A stretch of 64,000 nt of DNA from contig NW_019091362.1 of NCBI RefSeq assembly GCF_001949145.1, forward strand, positions 4,391,761-4,455,760. Direction: 5' to 3'. Under the pieces are notes generated by a model. The model worked only from the letters and a program-made list of their open reading frames with translations. It ran no database searches and was not told the origin of the DNA. The translations under genes were made by a program, and so were the position numbers. This DNA is from Acanthaster planci (taxonomy: Eukaryota > Echinodermata > Asteroidea > Valvatida > Acanthasteridae). This document shows, one piece after another, positions 1 through 14,300 of this stretch (position 1 is its first letter; each line of letters starts with the position of its first letter).

Positions 1-1854
1 CAAGCCCAAATTACCTGGCTATAACAACGGGCAATATCATGCTCATCTATGGAAGTGGCTAGTAAATCTAGCCATTCCTTATAGACATGTGTGCTACCGG
101 TACTCCTATAGCCACAGCCAGTTGATATCAGACGCAGCCTAATTTAGCAGTGAACTGTAAAGCACCAGGTACATGTACACATTCCTTCCACATTCGGGCA
201 GCTGCCATCATCTGGTGTCCTGACTATTATACATGAGATATACATGGTACTATGGGCCAATGCAAACACATTGCAAACATGGTTAATTGTGTATAATACA
301 GGTGGCTGTCATTAACATCTAAGCACATGCATGAACATACATTCGGATACAACCCTTGTACTAAATGTACATGTACATACATGTATGTATTTCACTTTTG
401 GTACAAAAATATTTTAAAAAAAGCATGTACACTTTCAACCTGTATACACTTAAGTCCAACACAAGCCATCATAACAAGAGTACTAAGCTTCTCTAAATGA
501 AGTGTCAAGGCATTCCCTTAACCACTTGCTGATGGGTTTATTCCACTAAGAATTTGGTGTCTCTGACAGGATGTAATTTTCTGCCGAAAATACCGGCTTT
601 TTAAAACAAAATACCCCAACCAACGTCCTTTACAAAGTTGGTCTTTACACGTCCTGCCTCTCTAAGGTCATTCGTTTGAGATATCTGCGACGCTTTTACT
701 GCATCGTTGCTTTTTTGAAACTTCAGGATCACTTTGTTAAGCGGTATTTACTTCAGTACAATGCCCAACTGTAGCCCACGGCTGCTCGAGGACTCCACAC
801 GTTAAACCTCCATGGACTCGTGTGAGCCTTTGTGTGTGTTCAAGTATTCAAGCATCGGGATGAGTATCAAGATTGTAAGTCTAACGGCACTTCAGTTTAA
901 ACCACGCCCACTGCACATGGAACCATGGAACTGGAATCTTAATGTGCCACTTGAGCCCTCATGCAAAGGGAGCTTCTAATCAGTGGGCATGCACGAGTAT
1001 GATGAAACCACTAAGACATCGGACAGATGTCAGGCAGTACTAAATATGGATTGGCCAGAGCGTGTTTAAAGATTGTTCATGTTATGACACAGGAAATCCC
1101 TGTGCATTTACAGGTCATCCAGTGTGAAGTGGTTATTAATTAACATTGTTCATCACCAGTTACTAGTGACTGAATTATGCTAGTAATTTCACTTATGATG
1201 AGCTTGTGGTAGACTCGGTCACATGTACAAATTGGGTGTCAATGTACAGAGTTTCTTTCAAAATGTTACAATCTTGATTGTTAAATACCATGGTCGTAGA
1301 TACAGTAGTCAATTTTTATTGGTTGCGAACTAATCATGTGACATGCTACAAGCGCGCATGTATCATTCACATGTCATGCACTGGCAATGTTTACCAATGA
1401 GAACTGGCCATAGCCACTAACCAATTGCGCCATGGCTTCCATAGGGGCAGATGTCAATTTCAGCCTAAGCCAAGTACATTTACATGCAAGCTGGTCACAC
1501 CTTAAATCTCTGTTCTCTGTGACGGGCTAGCTACCAGTATGTACAGAATTCCCAGATGGAAAGTAAACCCTTTAACCTGTTCAACAAATACACGTAATTC
1601 CTACTGTACGCTATACAGTATCACCTGTAGGTACTCATACATGTAGTTTGAGCAGGAAACGGGAAACATAGTCAGGTATTTCTATCGGCGTCTTCCGGTG
1701 TATGCTGGGCTGAACTTCAGAAAACTCTTACGCAGAAGCTAAAGTCCCGATACGCTGGCTAAATGCATGTTCTATGTACATCCCGTTATCGTTATCTACA
1801 AACGATTCGTCTCACCCTACGGTAAATTACTTTTATCAATGGCCTTGTTAGCAA
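1..1854. other. 3' flank of gene 1, no gene seen
   Basis: I see no coding exon on either strand. The stretch holds scattered short TACATG/CATGTA runs and ordinary AT-rich sequence. It lies downstream of the stop codon of the minus-strand gene at 2271, so part of it may belong to an alternative longer 3' UTR. Confidence 0.5.
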
Positions 1855-1860
1855 TTTATT
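1855..1860 (-). promoter_or_regulatory. possible polyadenylation signal of gene 1
   Basis: The plus strand reads tttatt, which is AATAAA on the minus strand, about 410 nt beyond the stop codon at 2271. Position and orientation fit, but a hexamer this short is common by chance in AT-rich DNA. Confidence 0.3.
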
Positions 1861-2270
1861 AGGACAGCCTGTCAACAGCTGAGCTTCACGACTGGTAATG
1901 GCTGTAGCCAGGAACAGTCCTCTTGCTGAGAAATGTTTCATTACTGGCAACTATTTGGAGCCTTTCCATAACTTCATTTCTTAGCTTTAGGCATACCAGA
2001 AAGAGGGACAGAAAGGGGGGAAACATGGAAGTAAAAACTTGACTCTTGGGACGAGGAGAAATTTAACCAAGCCTGTTCAAGTACAGTGAGCATTTGTGCA
2101 AACACGCGACCCAAGGAGTTCCTTTCCACTTGTTCCAGTACACTATCATGAAGCAACCAGCACCCTGCTGTCTACATGTACATGTATGAAATTCCACTAC
2201 AGGTAAACTGCATCTGAAAGTTAGCATGCCTGATCCCAGGTATGGTTCCTGGACTCTTACTGTGGTGCCA

Positions 2271-2369
2271 TTATACATTCATGATGCCGCCGGGGAACAC
2301 TGCAAAGATGATGAGGTACAGAATCACCACCAGACCGACCAAAACAGCAAAGGCAGCATTGCGCCATCT
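2271..2369 (-). CDS. gene 1 exon 10 (residues 552-583), transmembrane helix and stop
   Basis: A pyrimidine-rich acceptor (ttctcacag) precedes RWRNAAFAVLVGLVVILYLI and about a dozen more residues, then TAA. The hydrophobic run is about 21 residues. MARCH proteins usually have two or more membrane helices, so a single one is unusual; an alternative last exon is possible. Confidence 0.75.
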   Translation of the reverse strand, partial: RWRNAAFAVLVGLVVILYLIIFAVFPGGIMNV

Positions 2370-5300
2370 CTGTGAGAAAAAAAAGTGCAGAAAAGAAAGA
2401 CAACAATCTTAAAAATAGGGATAATTTGATTACCAAAGGGAAAATAAGAATGCAATCACAGTACGCCTTCCTTGAATTCAACCTCATAGTTTGCGAAACT
2501 CCTGGCCCACCAAGTACGGTAGCAAGTTTTGTTTCAACAGGTGTTCAAGGTCAACTCTATTGCGTGGTCCTTCTTCAAAAACTTCTCTGACTATATGTGT
2601 CCAAATCAAATGGGAATTAACGAGTGTACACATCCGCAGTCAGTGACTCGGGGCATACATGGCACTCTATTCAGCTTGCTACCATCCCTTTGTATGCAGA
2701 CTACCGGGTATGAGGCGGTCCAAAGTATTCAAACTTCGGGTTAGAATTTCTGTGTACTGGACAATATTTGCGAAAGACGGACTTCTGTGACTTACCCTGT
2801 TCTGCCGGAACTTCTCCATGAACCCACGCATCCTCTCGGAGAAGGGCACATAGCTGAAGCGTGCATTACAAACCTCACAGCGCCGATTGCCCGAGATGTG
2901 GATCCACTTGACCAAGCACTGGCGGTGAATGCTGGCCGCTGACCCCGCGCAGCGGCAGGGCCGGATCAGCCGGTTCTTGGGCGAGGTCTCGGCCTCGAAG
3001 CAGACCCGGCAGGTGTTGCCTAGCTCGCTGGCCGAGCGGGGCACGGAGGACACCAGGGAGGAGCTGTCGCTGGAGTCATTGCGCCGAGGCAAGGTCCCGG
3101 CTCCAGGGATGCCCACAATTGCTGAGGGGCCTGCCGGTGTGTCGCTCTGGTAGGCCATGGTCCCAACCGGGATGACCTCGCGATAGGGTCCCTGCCCACG
3201 GATGATCACCTCCTGGGGGATGACACTAGCAGAGGGTGGGGTGTGTGGCTGGGCATCGTGATCGCTGGAGGAAGAGTCGCTGTGGGCATATGCCAATGGG
3301 CCATAGGGTAAAATGTTGACCTCCAAGGCCTCCTGAGCTACTTCACTCGGACCACCGTGTCCTGACGTGGACGGTTTACCCTCAACACTACTGCCAGTTT
3401 TGTTTTCAGGGTGTGAGGCACTGTCTTTCTCATCCATTTCCGTTCCATTGTTGCTACTCTTTGGTACACAAGCATGAAGCAATTTGTCCTGCTGTAAGTC
3501 AGACACTGCAGAATCCTTCTTGGCTGCGGCAGAGGCTGATTTCGTGTCGTCTTCCATAGCACGTTTCAGCCTGCAACGGGAATTAAAATTACGACAAAAT
3601 GACGAACAGTACATGCACAACTTTCCTGCACAACTGTCTAGGGGTTCAACACAAGGTGGTACCTGGCTGAGGTGAAATTAGACAAAAACATGCTTGAACA
3701 TTCTCAGCTATTGATCTGATACATTTATAAACATGCAAGAATATGACACGGCACATTTGCATTACAAAAGACCCAAAAATACGCAACAGATATTGGCACA
3801 ATTAATTGCCAGGTTTTTTAGTATGGCCCATAGATGTGTAAAAGAAATAGGCCCTGGAGCAAGAAATGTTTAATAAGACAGGAGACGACACCACACCATC
3901 CAGCCGCAATATACATGTACACTTTTAGCTCTGACAAAATTGTGCTTGCTTATCTTTCAATAGCAATCACTAACCCTAACAATCCAAGATCTTTAAAGAA
4001 TTCTGTGGGATTGCGGGAGGTACTCATTGACTTCATAGCCCCTGGCCAACTTTATGCAGAGCTTATGCCCGTTTGGTGCTGAAGCATTAAGAATGTATTC
4101 CTGAAATAGCAAAGGCTTTGGGAGGCTTTGGGCAGGTCCCTGTGGTAACCAAAATGCATGAACAACTTCCGTTGCAGGATGTGATTTCATTTGTGAACAT
4201 GCGAACACAATGCTGAGCCATTCAATTTGCTCAGCAAACAAAACAAATCAACGGCTTTTGGCATTTTTACGTTTGGTTGGTGACAGCCCAAGGACTCTTG
4301 GAAAGAAATTTTATCACTGTCAAATGTTCCAGAAAGAGGGAAAATCATGGAGATGGAGTCCCATTGAGTGGAAGAAAATACAGAATTTATGTTTGTCAAA
4401 CCTGATCCACATTTCGGGCCACATGGGATATTCAACGTTGAGTCACCACAGGTGTCATCCAAAGGAAATGTCCAGTGACAACCGGACCACTTAGGGAAAG
4501 TGATGCAATGAGTCATGTGATCATACATTTAACACACATGTAATGTAGTGTTACAAAGCACCATGGCTCTGATTACTGAATGTGGTGCAGCATGGTGTAT
4601 ATGATACAAAATGGTACCAGGCCCGACAGGCCGACATTTGAAATTTCATCACACAACTAATTTGCAAGACTCATATAAATGACTGAAACTCATCAATAGT
4701 ACAAGCATCACTTCACACGAGAACAACTACTGGTATTCAGAGCCAGACATGCCAAAAGCAATTTCTCAAAACTTCCTCCAACACTGGACTTGGCACATCA
4801 GACTTGGAAAATGAATATCGTGCAAAGCAAGGTGACTTCATCCCACACGACTCAAGTATTTCGCATGTTATCTTTTCTTCTGGATAAGTGAGAAATGTTG
4901 GGACTCTGTAGCACAGAAATTTTTACCTGGTGAGGATAGTTTCCTGCCAATATTGCACCTTGACCTCTGCATCCACCTCCTCTGATTTGACCACAGACAG
5001 CAGATTCATCACAGACTAATTCAAAATGAAGAGGAAACAAAAAAACATGCATGAAGACCCAACAAACTGATCATTTCAGGTATCTGTCAAATGCCTGAGA
5101 ATGGCAGAGGTAAACAAGACTGAATGTAAATGAATAAAATTTGGGGGAAGAGGAACTGGGTAGAATGCTCAGTGGAAAAGACTCACAGTGATGTGGGGGG
5201 GGGACATAAACAGTGGTGCACAGGGCAATAGAATTCAGGGCTTTCTCTTTTGAAAGGGAATTCAGTTTTTCAGACAACGCGACTAGAACTGAACTACTTG

Positions 5301-8300
5301 CATGCAAAACTGTTCAGTTCCGAATGTGATGCTGTAAATACCTGCACAGCTTTTGGTGGTTTTGATTACTGCGTTTGGTGGCAAATTTTGCACACCAGGA
5401 AACTCTCCACAGATGTGGTTCAGTTAGCATGGCTAAAAGAGATTGCAGGATTTTGCCAAATGGAACTGAGACTTTTCAGAAAAGGCAAACGTAAAACCAA
5501 GGTAATACAGAAAAAAAAGGTTTAAGACTTTCAGAGTTCACGTCCTTTCTCAAACTGAAATGGAGCAGGACTGCTCTAAGGGTAGACGTACAAGTGAGCA
5601 ATAATCAAGGAATTCTGACACATTTGAGGATAAAACTTGTTCACAAAAGTTGTCAATGAAAGAACTGATGTTTACCTCGACTATGACATAGGCAGCACGG
5701 GGCCCAATCAGGCAAGACGGTAGCTCACCAGTGGGTATGTCCTGCTGGAAGAGTTGACGGTCTGAGCATGAAAGCAGGTGGGAACACACCAGATCCTATC
5801 GTCGAAAAGAGCATTCAATAAATAAAGATCTGCACGCATGCATATGGCCTGATCAACACTGAGGCCCATAGTGGCATGCATCCATGCACTAGCTTAAGAG
5901 TTAATACAACATTTAGAAAACTACCCAAGTTTTCGAATCTACATCTGGATTGTCCTGTTGACAAACAACCAAAGCCAGCAATGACACCCCTCGAGAGCAG
6001 ACAATGCAGACCAGGCATGTTACTGTCATGCATAAAGAAATTACACGTAAACTTTCATTTCTGTTAACAACCATCTGTTGGATTCAATTAGCGGTACTTC
6101 AGAGGAAAATGAGATGGTTAATGTATGAGGTTTTTGTACACAGATGTGAAATCTAATTTATTAACCCAGGTTGAAGCGCTTTGAAAGGTCCACACAGACA
6201 GTGTGTGATGTCCAGGTACTGATGCACGTTCATCAATGCATTATTCACAGTTTCTGTACTATCTGAGGAATGTTTCTTTACAGCACCAAATGTGCAAAGC
6301 CAAAAATTGTATGTTTCTTTGTGACACTTTCACAGATGAGGATCGCTTATAATATCTCAACGATCTCATCCAAGTAGCCGCTCCCTTTCAGAGCTAATGT
6401 GTAACAAACGTTTTTCAAAATATCATTCAGAAAATTTACTGATGTGAACACCAACTTAAAACTGGGGAAAAAAAATAATGACCCAAAACCACAAAACACT
6501 ACACCACCACATGCTTGTGCCTGTACATGGTACCAGCTTATTAACCTTTGCTTTTTAGAATAAGCTCGAGTCAGTATACCGGTGTGAGGAATAACAAATC
6601 TGTGCTAAATATTCATAACCCCTATGATTGATAAACACTCCAATTCACAGTCCAATTGAAAATTGTTTTCCTTCCAAAAGTCGATAGCCTCTCGGCTGCA
6701 GGGGAGCATCAGGTTCCAGGCCACAGTGTGGACAGTTTCAGGATCGGCATCACACAAACAAAACTTGGATGTAAAAAAAAAAAAAGGGGCAAACAACCTG
6801 ACATGCCCCGAGGCACTGCTTAATGTATAGACAGGGTTCCAGAGTGTGGGGGGTTAATCTAATTGAAGGAGCAATTTTGATGCGGCAAGAGGGCCTCACA
6901 AGAGCTATCAGGGCATGTTAACGGTCATTCCCACCAGCGCGTATATTTTTTCCCCCGACTCTACTGACAGCTGCCGTAGTACAAATTGAATGAACCATCA
7001 AAGTAACCTGTACAAGACGCACATACCGTGTAAAAGCACTTTTCTGTCAAATCTTCTGGCATTTTGCACTTTCCAGAGCAAATTTCAAAGAAAACTGCCA
7101 ATTCCTTCCTTGAATTTGCATGCAAAACCATGCGTATATTTAGTTTAGACCAAATCAAATCTTTAATCTGACATGTCAATGGCCAGCATTCTCTATATTT
7201 ATTGTAATATTGTTATTTTGGCAAGAAAATCGCCCTATCTATCTAGCATTTCAATGAAAACCCCTCAAAAACAATGATACATGTAACATACCCCATGTAG
7301 TGCACATACGTGTATCCCATACGGGCAAACATGTAAGCAAAATCAGACATGTAATTCTGCCTTCAGTCCCTTTTTATAGAGAAACCACTGTCATTTTTCC
7401 CAATGAAAAAAACAACAGCAAGGAAAGAAATGCCTTAATTGCATTAAAACAGCTTGCGACTTGTCTTGTAACTCGATGATTATAGCGAGTGACCAGTGAT
7501 TGGCTTGCTACGATCAATACATGTACGTCTTCAGAGGGGTAGGTCACCCACATCATCAACAAGCACATCATTGACTCACCACTGTGGGTAGGAAATAACT
7601 CTTCACCGTGTCTGCTGACAGCTGCGGGTAACACTGACCAAATGGTCTACAAATCAAAACATTCAGATCAAATTTCAGAGCAGGATTTGTTTTCATGTTT
7701 CTTTATGCCAGACTGCCATTAGTACAACCCCCCCCCAAAAAATCAATGCCCCGGTTCCAACAAGGAGCCCACGATTATTCTTCTTAGGTTACTCAGTAGC
7801 TTCATTGAGTCTCAGGCAGAGCCTGTGTGTGCTACAATCTGCAAAAAACCATTCAAGTCGTGCACATATTCATAGTTGGAAAGTTGTAAACTAGTCAGTC
7901 ATAAATTGCATCACAAGTTGGATCACAAGTCTTGAAGTGTGGAGTGTAATTTTAATATATATTAACTAGTCAGCCTAGTCATTGTTTGTTACAAAACCGT
8001 TTGACTTGACTTGCAACTGAATGATTTCCTACTGGATTATAGCAAATTACAGTACACTAGAGGGCTTTATGCAGCTTAGATGAGATTGTCCTCATTCCAG
8101 AACAGATATCAATATGTTTCAACAACCTTGGTATCAAAACTTAAAAGCTGATTTAAAAACTCCAAAGAAGATTTTGAAACAGCTTGAATATAAAAATGCC
8201 AAATCTGAGACATTAATCAAACAATTTTCACCAGAGGACAGGTTTTAACAGTGTACAGTATTTGGTTGAAACCTTCTCCAAGTCTTATTACCAACCTGAG

Positions 8301-11300
8301 CAGTGCAGCAATGTGGCCAATGGAAAGATCTCTGGCATTCCTGAGCTGCCGTCGCACTAACTCAAAACCGTCGCAACTACCAAAGTAGTTAATGGTCTGT
8401 GCTAGAACTGACGTCTATCAAATTTTAAAAAACAACAACAATGACATGTAATGTATGTACTTCCTGACAGGAAAACCACCAATTCCCCTACAATTATGAA
8501 CGACTCCACAACTTGTACAACTGACTGCGATAATCTAATTTGAAAAAATTGTTTCCCTAGATGTGGGAATGGCTGTACTGACTGACCTGAAGCGTCCCCA
8601 TTTCAGTTTTAGGGTTCATGTAACAAATACTCTTCAAATGAGTTGCCGACACAAACAAGCTCTCCTACGTTCCCAAAGGTGGCACTTACCGGTATCATAC
8701 ACCATGAAAGAATTGAATAGGTGGTGGTGTTTAAAGTCAAATGGAATTACCTTTTATGCAGTAGCATTTAACTGTGCCGCACAGTCAAGGCAGGGGAGCC
8801 ATGACAGTGCAAGGAACAATGATTTCTTTTCACATGAGTGTACATGCATTTCCATTCAGGTTAACTCAACTGTATCAAATATCTCTTTTTTAAGAAAAGG
8901 TTTATTGCATTTTTTTTACATAACCTTTTACACGCTGCCTGTGACCAATTTTGTAAACAACTTTTATAGTCAGTTGTAAAGCAAGTTTGTGAGTCCCCAG
9001 CCTTCACAAGTAGTCAAATGCGGACAACGCTGTATGTACATGACTCATTTCACGAGGTATGTAAAAGCACTTGTTGCAGGCACGATCAGATGATTTATAT
9101 GAACACGAATGTTCCTGAGCCTTTGATACTTCCTCTGTTACCATGGGGTGTCGTTAATTGGGGTATTGAGTGGTTTCCGCCTACTGTGTTAATGTAAAAC
9201 ACAGTGCAAGATGCTACCGGTATTTGCTATCACTGCATACAGTTACTGCTCACGGCTGAATGCCCTTAGGAATAAGATTCTAGCTGCTGGTAACCGAGAC
9301 TTGCAGCATGTACATGTACCAATTCAATGCTGTTCAAGGTGTGGTGCGAAGAACGTGCATCTAGTTAAACTGTACAAATTTTATAAGTTCTCCAGCGGAA
9401 TGATTCTTAAAGAAAAAGTTAGCAGAATGAATCTCAGATTTAAGGGTGTCAATACGGGGACTGTGGCAAGACAGAGGGCCGGATTTGTCGGCAGAGTCTC
9501 CATTTGGCAAAATGGCATCACTAGTGGCCGTTATGAACAGCACTGACCACTATCATGTTATCCACTCTGCCTTCTCTGGATAGTAAACCCACTATCAGAG
9601 CACACATCTATCCCAAGCCCCGGACTTGACGAAAAGCTATTAGACAATTGTACTTTTTTGTTGCCATAAATCAGCTGTTTATGCAAACCTTGGAGTAGCC
9701 GGACCGGGAAGACCATGCTTCTGTTTGGTTGAAGCTGAAAAAAAAAGGGAACATACATGAACAAGAGTTTGTTTCAAAATTGCAGAATTTTGCTTAACAG
9801 ATTGTAATAAATCACAATGTCTGAGGACCAAGGTTTGAATCGCATTCCTGCAATAACACCAAGTGGAATGGATTTGATGACCCCTACAGGTACAAGTACT
9901 TCTCATAGGTTTGGTCCCACATCTTCCTATGCACATTCCTAAAGTTCCAAGTTGAATGATGGGCGTTGTTTTCTTCTTAAAAAGCCAGGATAAGTCTGTA
10001 AATATGTGCAGCACATGAGCGAGGGAACCACAAAGCCATTAACTTGAAAAGGCTACTTTGCGACATTACAGTTGACATTTAGCATACACGCTACTCTGCA
10101 CTTTCATAAAGTATCCATTGTTCACTGCTTGTGTGGTACTCTGTACTACACAATTGCAAAAGCACTTGGAAAGCTTGTAAACAAACACAATATTTTTGCA
10201 ATCAGGCATGTGACCAGGACAGCAAAGTCTGGTGTGTGGAAGCCAACAGCAAGGTCTGGTGTGTGGAAGCCAACTTCTTCCAGGACTGTGCAGTGAGATG
10301 TTCGTTGTCCCCCAGTGATAAGCATTGACGTTGTTGGACAGATGACAGGACGCAGTACATGTACCGACTTGGGCCCTGAGCTTTTCATCCACTGAGAAGA
10401 TGCCTGACGACATAGACTTCAGACAATTCAGAACGTTCAGGCCATTTTTTTTTTTACCTGGTGCTCGGATTGAAGATCACAGACAGAGCAGTCAGAGCCT
10501 CCAGGGAGGAGACTTTGGTTCTTAGCCTCAAAATGCACAACTCCAGGATCTGTTCCAGTCTGGAGATCAGACAAACCTATAGGGTTATGGAATAGAAACA
10601 AAAAGAAAAAAAAAAACGACAGATAACAAGGAGAGAATCAATGTGGCTTCCATGCAGGTGCTATAGTGTACATGTATGTCATGAGGGCCTATAAGCCATT
10701 TGCGAGTTAAATTTGAATAAAATCTGGTGCACTGAGTTATCTGACTGTACAAAACATTACGATTTAAATTCCCCAGACTAAAGACACTGTTGCTATACCT
10801 CGTGATTCGGAGCAAGCTCTCGCATAGCGACCACCATCTCTGGAATGGACTGGTTCCTTTTTGCCCTTCTTATCCGTTGAGAACAGTGTATTGTTGCAAG
10901 GTGTCTCTTATGTAACTAAGCAAAAGCTTGCCCCAAATCACGAGGTATAGCAACAGTGGTTTTAGTAAGGAGAATTCAAGTTGTTATGGTCACGTCAATT
11001 TAAAGCACTCAGTGAACCAAATTGGGGTCAAAGTTAATTCACAAAAAGGCTTATTAAGCACTACTGGTATTTCCTATCTTGCCATGAACGCTTGAGAAAT
11101 GTACATACTGGTACATGTATGCATACAATGTACATGTACATGTACATGTATGTACACAAAATTCCATACTTTTCTTCTGTGGTATAGGCAATGATAAGAA
11201 AATATTGCTTTCCTTCAACAGGGAAATGGAAATTCATCTTTATTTATGAAAACTAAAGTCATGCAACCAAACGGAAAGAACATATGTCATGTATGTCGGG

Positions 11301-14300
11301 CAGACTGCCCCGTGATTCAGCTGCTGGTAAATGTAGCTGATTCAGGTGTGTCATGGGAAAGATCTTCTTTGTAATCCTGCACAAATTACACAACAAGGTT
11401 ACCATATTGCCCACTTTGGGGCCTCAAAGTTAGAAAAATGCTACCAATTCTACTGGTACATTTAGCGTAGTAGAAGTAATATAAATTTAAATCAGAACTT
11501 TGACTCTGCTCGCCAATGCAAAAAGATAAAAATACCCATATAAATTTACCGTACATGTAACACTGACACTCAGAAATTGGCTGGTGAAGACTTCAACATT
11601 GCCTTGTGGAAGTTTCCAAAGAATTTTGCTGGCTCACGGGTAAAAAGTAAAAATACCGTACCATTGGCCTTGAGCAAGTACATGTACAGTAACAATCAGG
11701 CAAGAACTCAGTCATCCCTGATTTCTGGGGCAGGATACCATATGACCTAGAAGGTTGTTTTCCCCATGGATAGGATGGTAATTCATTGCCTGTCATTTCC
11801 TAGCTATCTCAGGATTAAAGAGAGAAAAGCAGCCGAGGTATAGGGCTAAACCATGTTTGAGAAATCTGCCACCACTGCAGTGGGCAAGCATTCAGTTAGC
11901 AACCGAACATCGTACATTGTACATACATGTACCACAATTAACTAGACACATTGGGTAAGGGCAAAACCTGTTATATAGACAGTGAAGCTTAACTTTTCTT
12001 CTGAAATGAAGTTTTTAATCAAATATTAAAATGGTTACCACCTGTGCTTCCTATAACTGTCATTTATATCATGCCAGCTCAGTACGGGATGCCAGCTTTG
12101 CCTATTTCTCGTACTTTTTGTCATTTATTATTCAAGCTTTGAAGGCTTGCCTACTACCAGTATCATTATGTGAAATGTGTCCAACAGTCTGTGCCTTAGG
12201 ACGATGGCTGATGTACGGTATCACGTGGGTCAGCGAGTGAGCACTCCCTATTGTGGCTTACCCACGGTCACAATAAATGGCCACCTGCTGGATTCGAATC
12301 CCCGCACCACTGATTGGAGGTTTACAGGGCAAAAATGCTCTAACATTTCTCTGCTGCATGTCCTGACGTTAAGGTCTCACTCTACAGGGAACCTTCTTAA
12401 ATATACCTCAAGTTCTGTCTCCTGAAGGCAGCAGTGCGCCGAGCCCCCTTCCAGCTCCGCTGCCACCCTCTTGATAACGTCGCAGACAATGGCATCAGAA
12501 GCCTTCAGCGATTCCTTGACAACGTCTGCGTGTTGCTCTGCATTGGTGGAAAGAAGCAAGAGAAAGAACACGAAATAAAACAAACTCCACCGAAATCAGA
12601 TATCCCTTTGAGTGAAACCTAATGCAGGAGTGGAAGAATGGGACAAACAACATCTTGTTGAAAAGGAAGGGTTTTACTTTAAACAGTCTCCTGTACGGGT
12701 GAGAAGAAATTCACAAAAAAAGGAGGGGGGGAAGGAGAACAGGTTGGCCTAACAGGGTCGGATTGATTGTTTCAGGAAAAATCATTCGTACGGATTATTA
12801 GTATAGGCTTACCCAGAAAAACTTTCAGAAAATGCCTTTCTTTAGCAACTAGTTAAGAAGATTAGTTTTCATTTGATCACATGTACATGAACATTGTACT
12901 TGTGCAGTCAGTGTCTGCTACAGCAAAAGGTCAATGCATGTTTTCTATTAATGAAGATGTTGAGTAATCCTTGTATACCGGCATGTACCGGTACATGTAC
13001 ATCATATACATCAAGCACATGTAGAGTGGGTAGAAATACAGTACTAGTGTACATGTACACTAGTACATGTATATGTACCGGTATGTACATGTACATGCCA
13101 GTCAGTCAAGTGCATTTGGCAAACTGTCAGTCTACCAGCTGCCAAGCAGAAATTCCTGGCAAGTTACTGTACGGGTACATGTACTGTACAGTGCTTTAAT
13201 TATCAGAAATCAACTAGTGACATCACGGATTTGTCCTGAAGTATGGTTCTGGCTCAGAAGTTTCTACACAATGTACATTTTGTCTTCACAGTATTGCAGT
13301 GGCTATATGCATTTGGGGACATGTGACCAAGTGGTTAGGGTCTGTGGCCTCCGATCATAGAGTTGGAGGTTCGAATCCAACTGCTGGCAGTACGGTACAT
13401 GTATGTTGTGGCCCTTGGCAAGCCACTTCACCTCTGTTTGCCTCTCTCCACTCGGGTATAAATGGGTACTAGCATTATCTGGGGAAGCAACCTGCATTGG
13501 ACTGGCATCCTAGCTGGTCTTATGAGAGCTTGTAAAAAACCTGAATTGATACACAACAATCCATACATGTACATGTACCAGTGCATGTACCGGTACACGA
13601 GTCCATGTCCACATGTACATGTACCAGGGGTGTGATTTGGGGAAAATGAAAAATCTACGAAACATTCGTCGGAGGGTTTTGCAAGTTGTGCCGGCCACAG
13701 CTTCCCTACAATTGGCGGCATATCTACAGGTATTTGATTATAGGAGGAGATTACATGTAAGCCACCACAAGAACTGCTCTTACTTTGAGGGATGCAATTA
13801 TTTATAACATTTACTGCGACAAAGCCCTTGTCCTCATTCACTTCAATTGCCATTATACATGTACATGTAAGCTATAATTGGTGACAATCAAAGGCCCAGA
13901 AGTGTAATACACACGCAAACGCAGTTATCAGTGATCCACAAAATTCTATCATAATTTATTAAAACTGAAAACTGTCTCATACAGACGAGTACTGCACTAC
14001 TTGTGACACCATGTGCACTTGCAGTACCCAGGTTTGTCGATTTTCACAAGAAAGTCACGATAATCTATCAATTTCCCCTTGGTTAATTCTCTGTCCACCT
14101 CGGTTTCCAGCCAGGAAAATTTCCAAGAATTCTTTAATCCTTTGTCCACATTCCGCTCCCCGTTCCTACATGTACCCACTACATGTACCTTGTAAGACAT
14201 TTTTGATGGACGTCAACGACATCAGACCACCACGAGAACGAAGCACAATGGCAGATGGACACAAGTTATACACAGTTCAAGCAACGACAACATGTGTACA

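Larger units (their letters stand above)
2370..12406 (-). other. gene 1 introns 2-9
   Basis: Introns lie at 2370-2795, 3571-4926, 5016-5675, 5796-7579, 7647-8295, 8415-10457, 10560-10798 and 10907-12406. They are mostly AT-rich unique sequence. TACATG runs are sparse below 9 kb and increase above it, for example at 11129-11155. Besides the entries listed separately I see nothing else in them. Confidence 0.6.

Noticed and set aside
10131-10328. Plus-strand frame with a repeated SKVWCVEAN segment
   Set aside because: The repetition comes from the 27-bp tandem duplication; the frame is short and lies inside an intron of the opposite-strand gene.
10458-10559. Alternative, more hydrophobic reading frame of gene 1 exon 4
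   Set aside because: It would require phase 2 at both junctions and then meets a stop in exon 5; the phase-0 frame joins both neighbours cleanly.
12230-12330. Possible tRNA gene or SINE at a gattcgaatcc motif
   Set aside because: Only a B-box-like word is present. No A box at the right distance and no cloverleaf on either strand.
13321-13395. A functional tRNA gene
   Set aside because: A and B boxes are present, but the acceptor and T stems do not pair and a SINE-like body follows directly.
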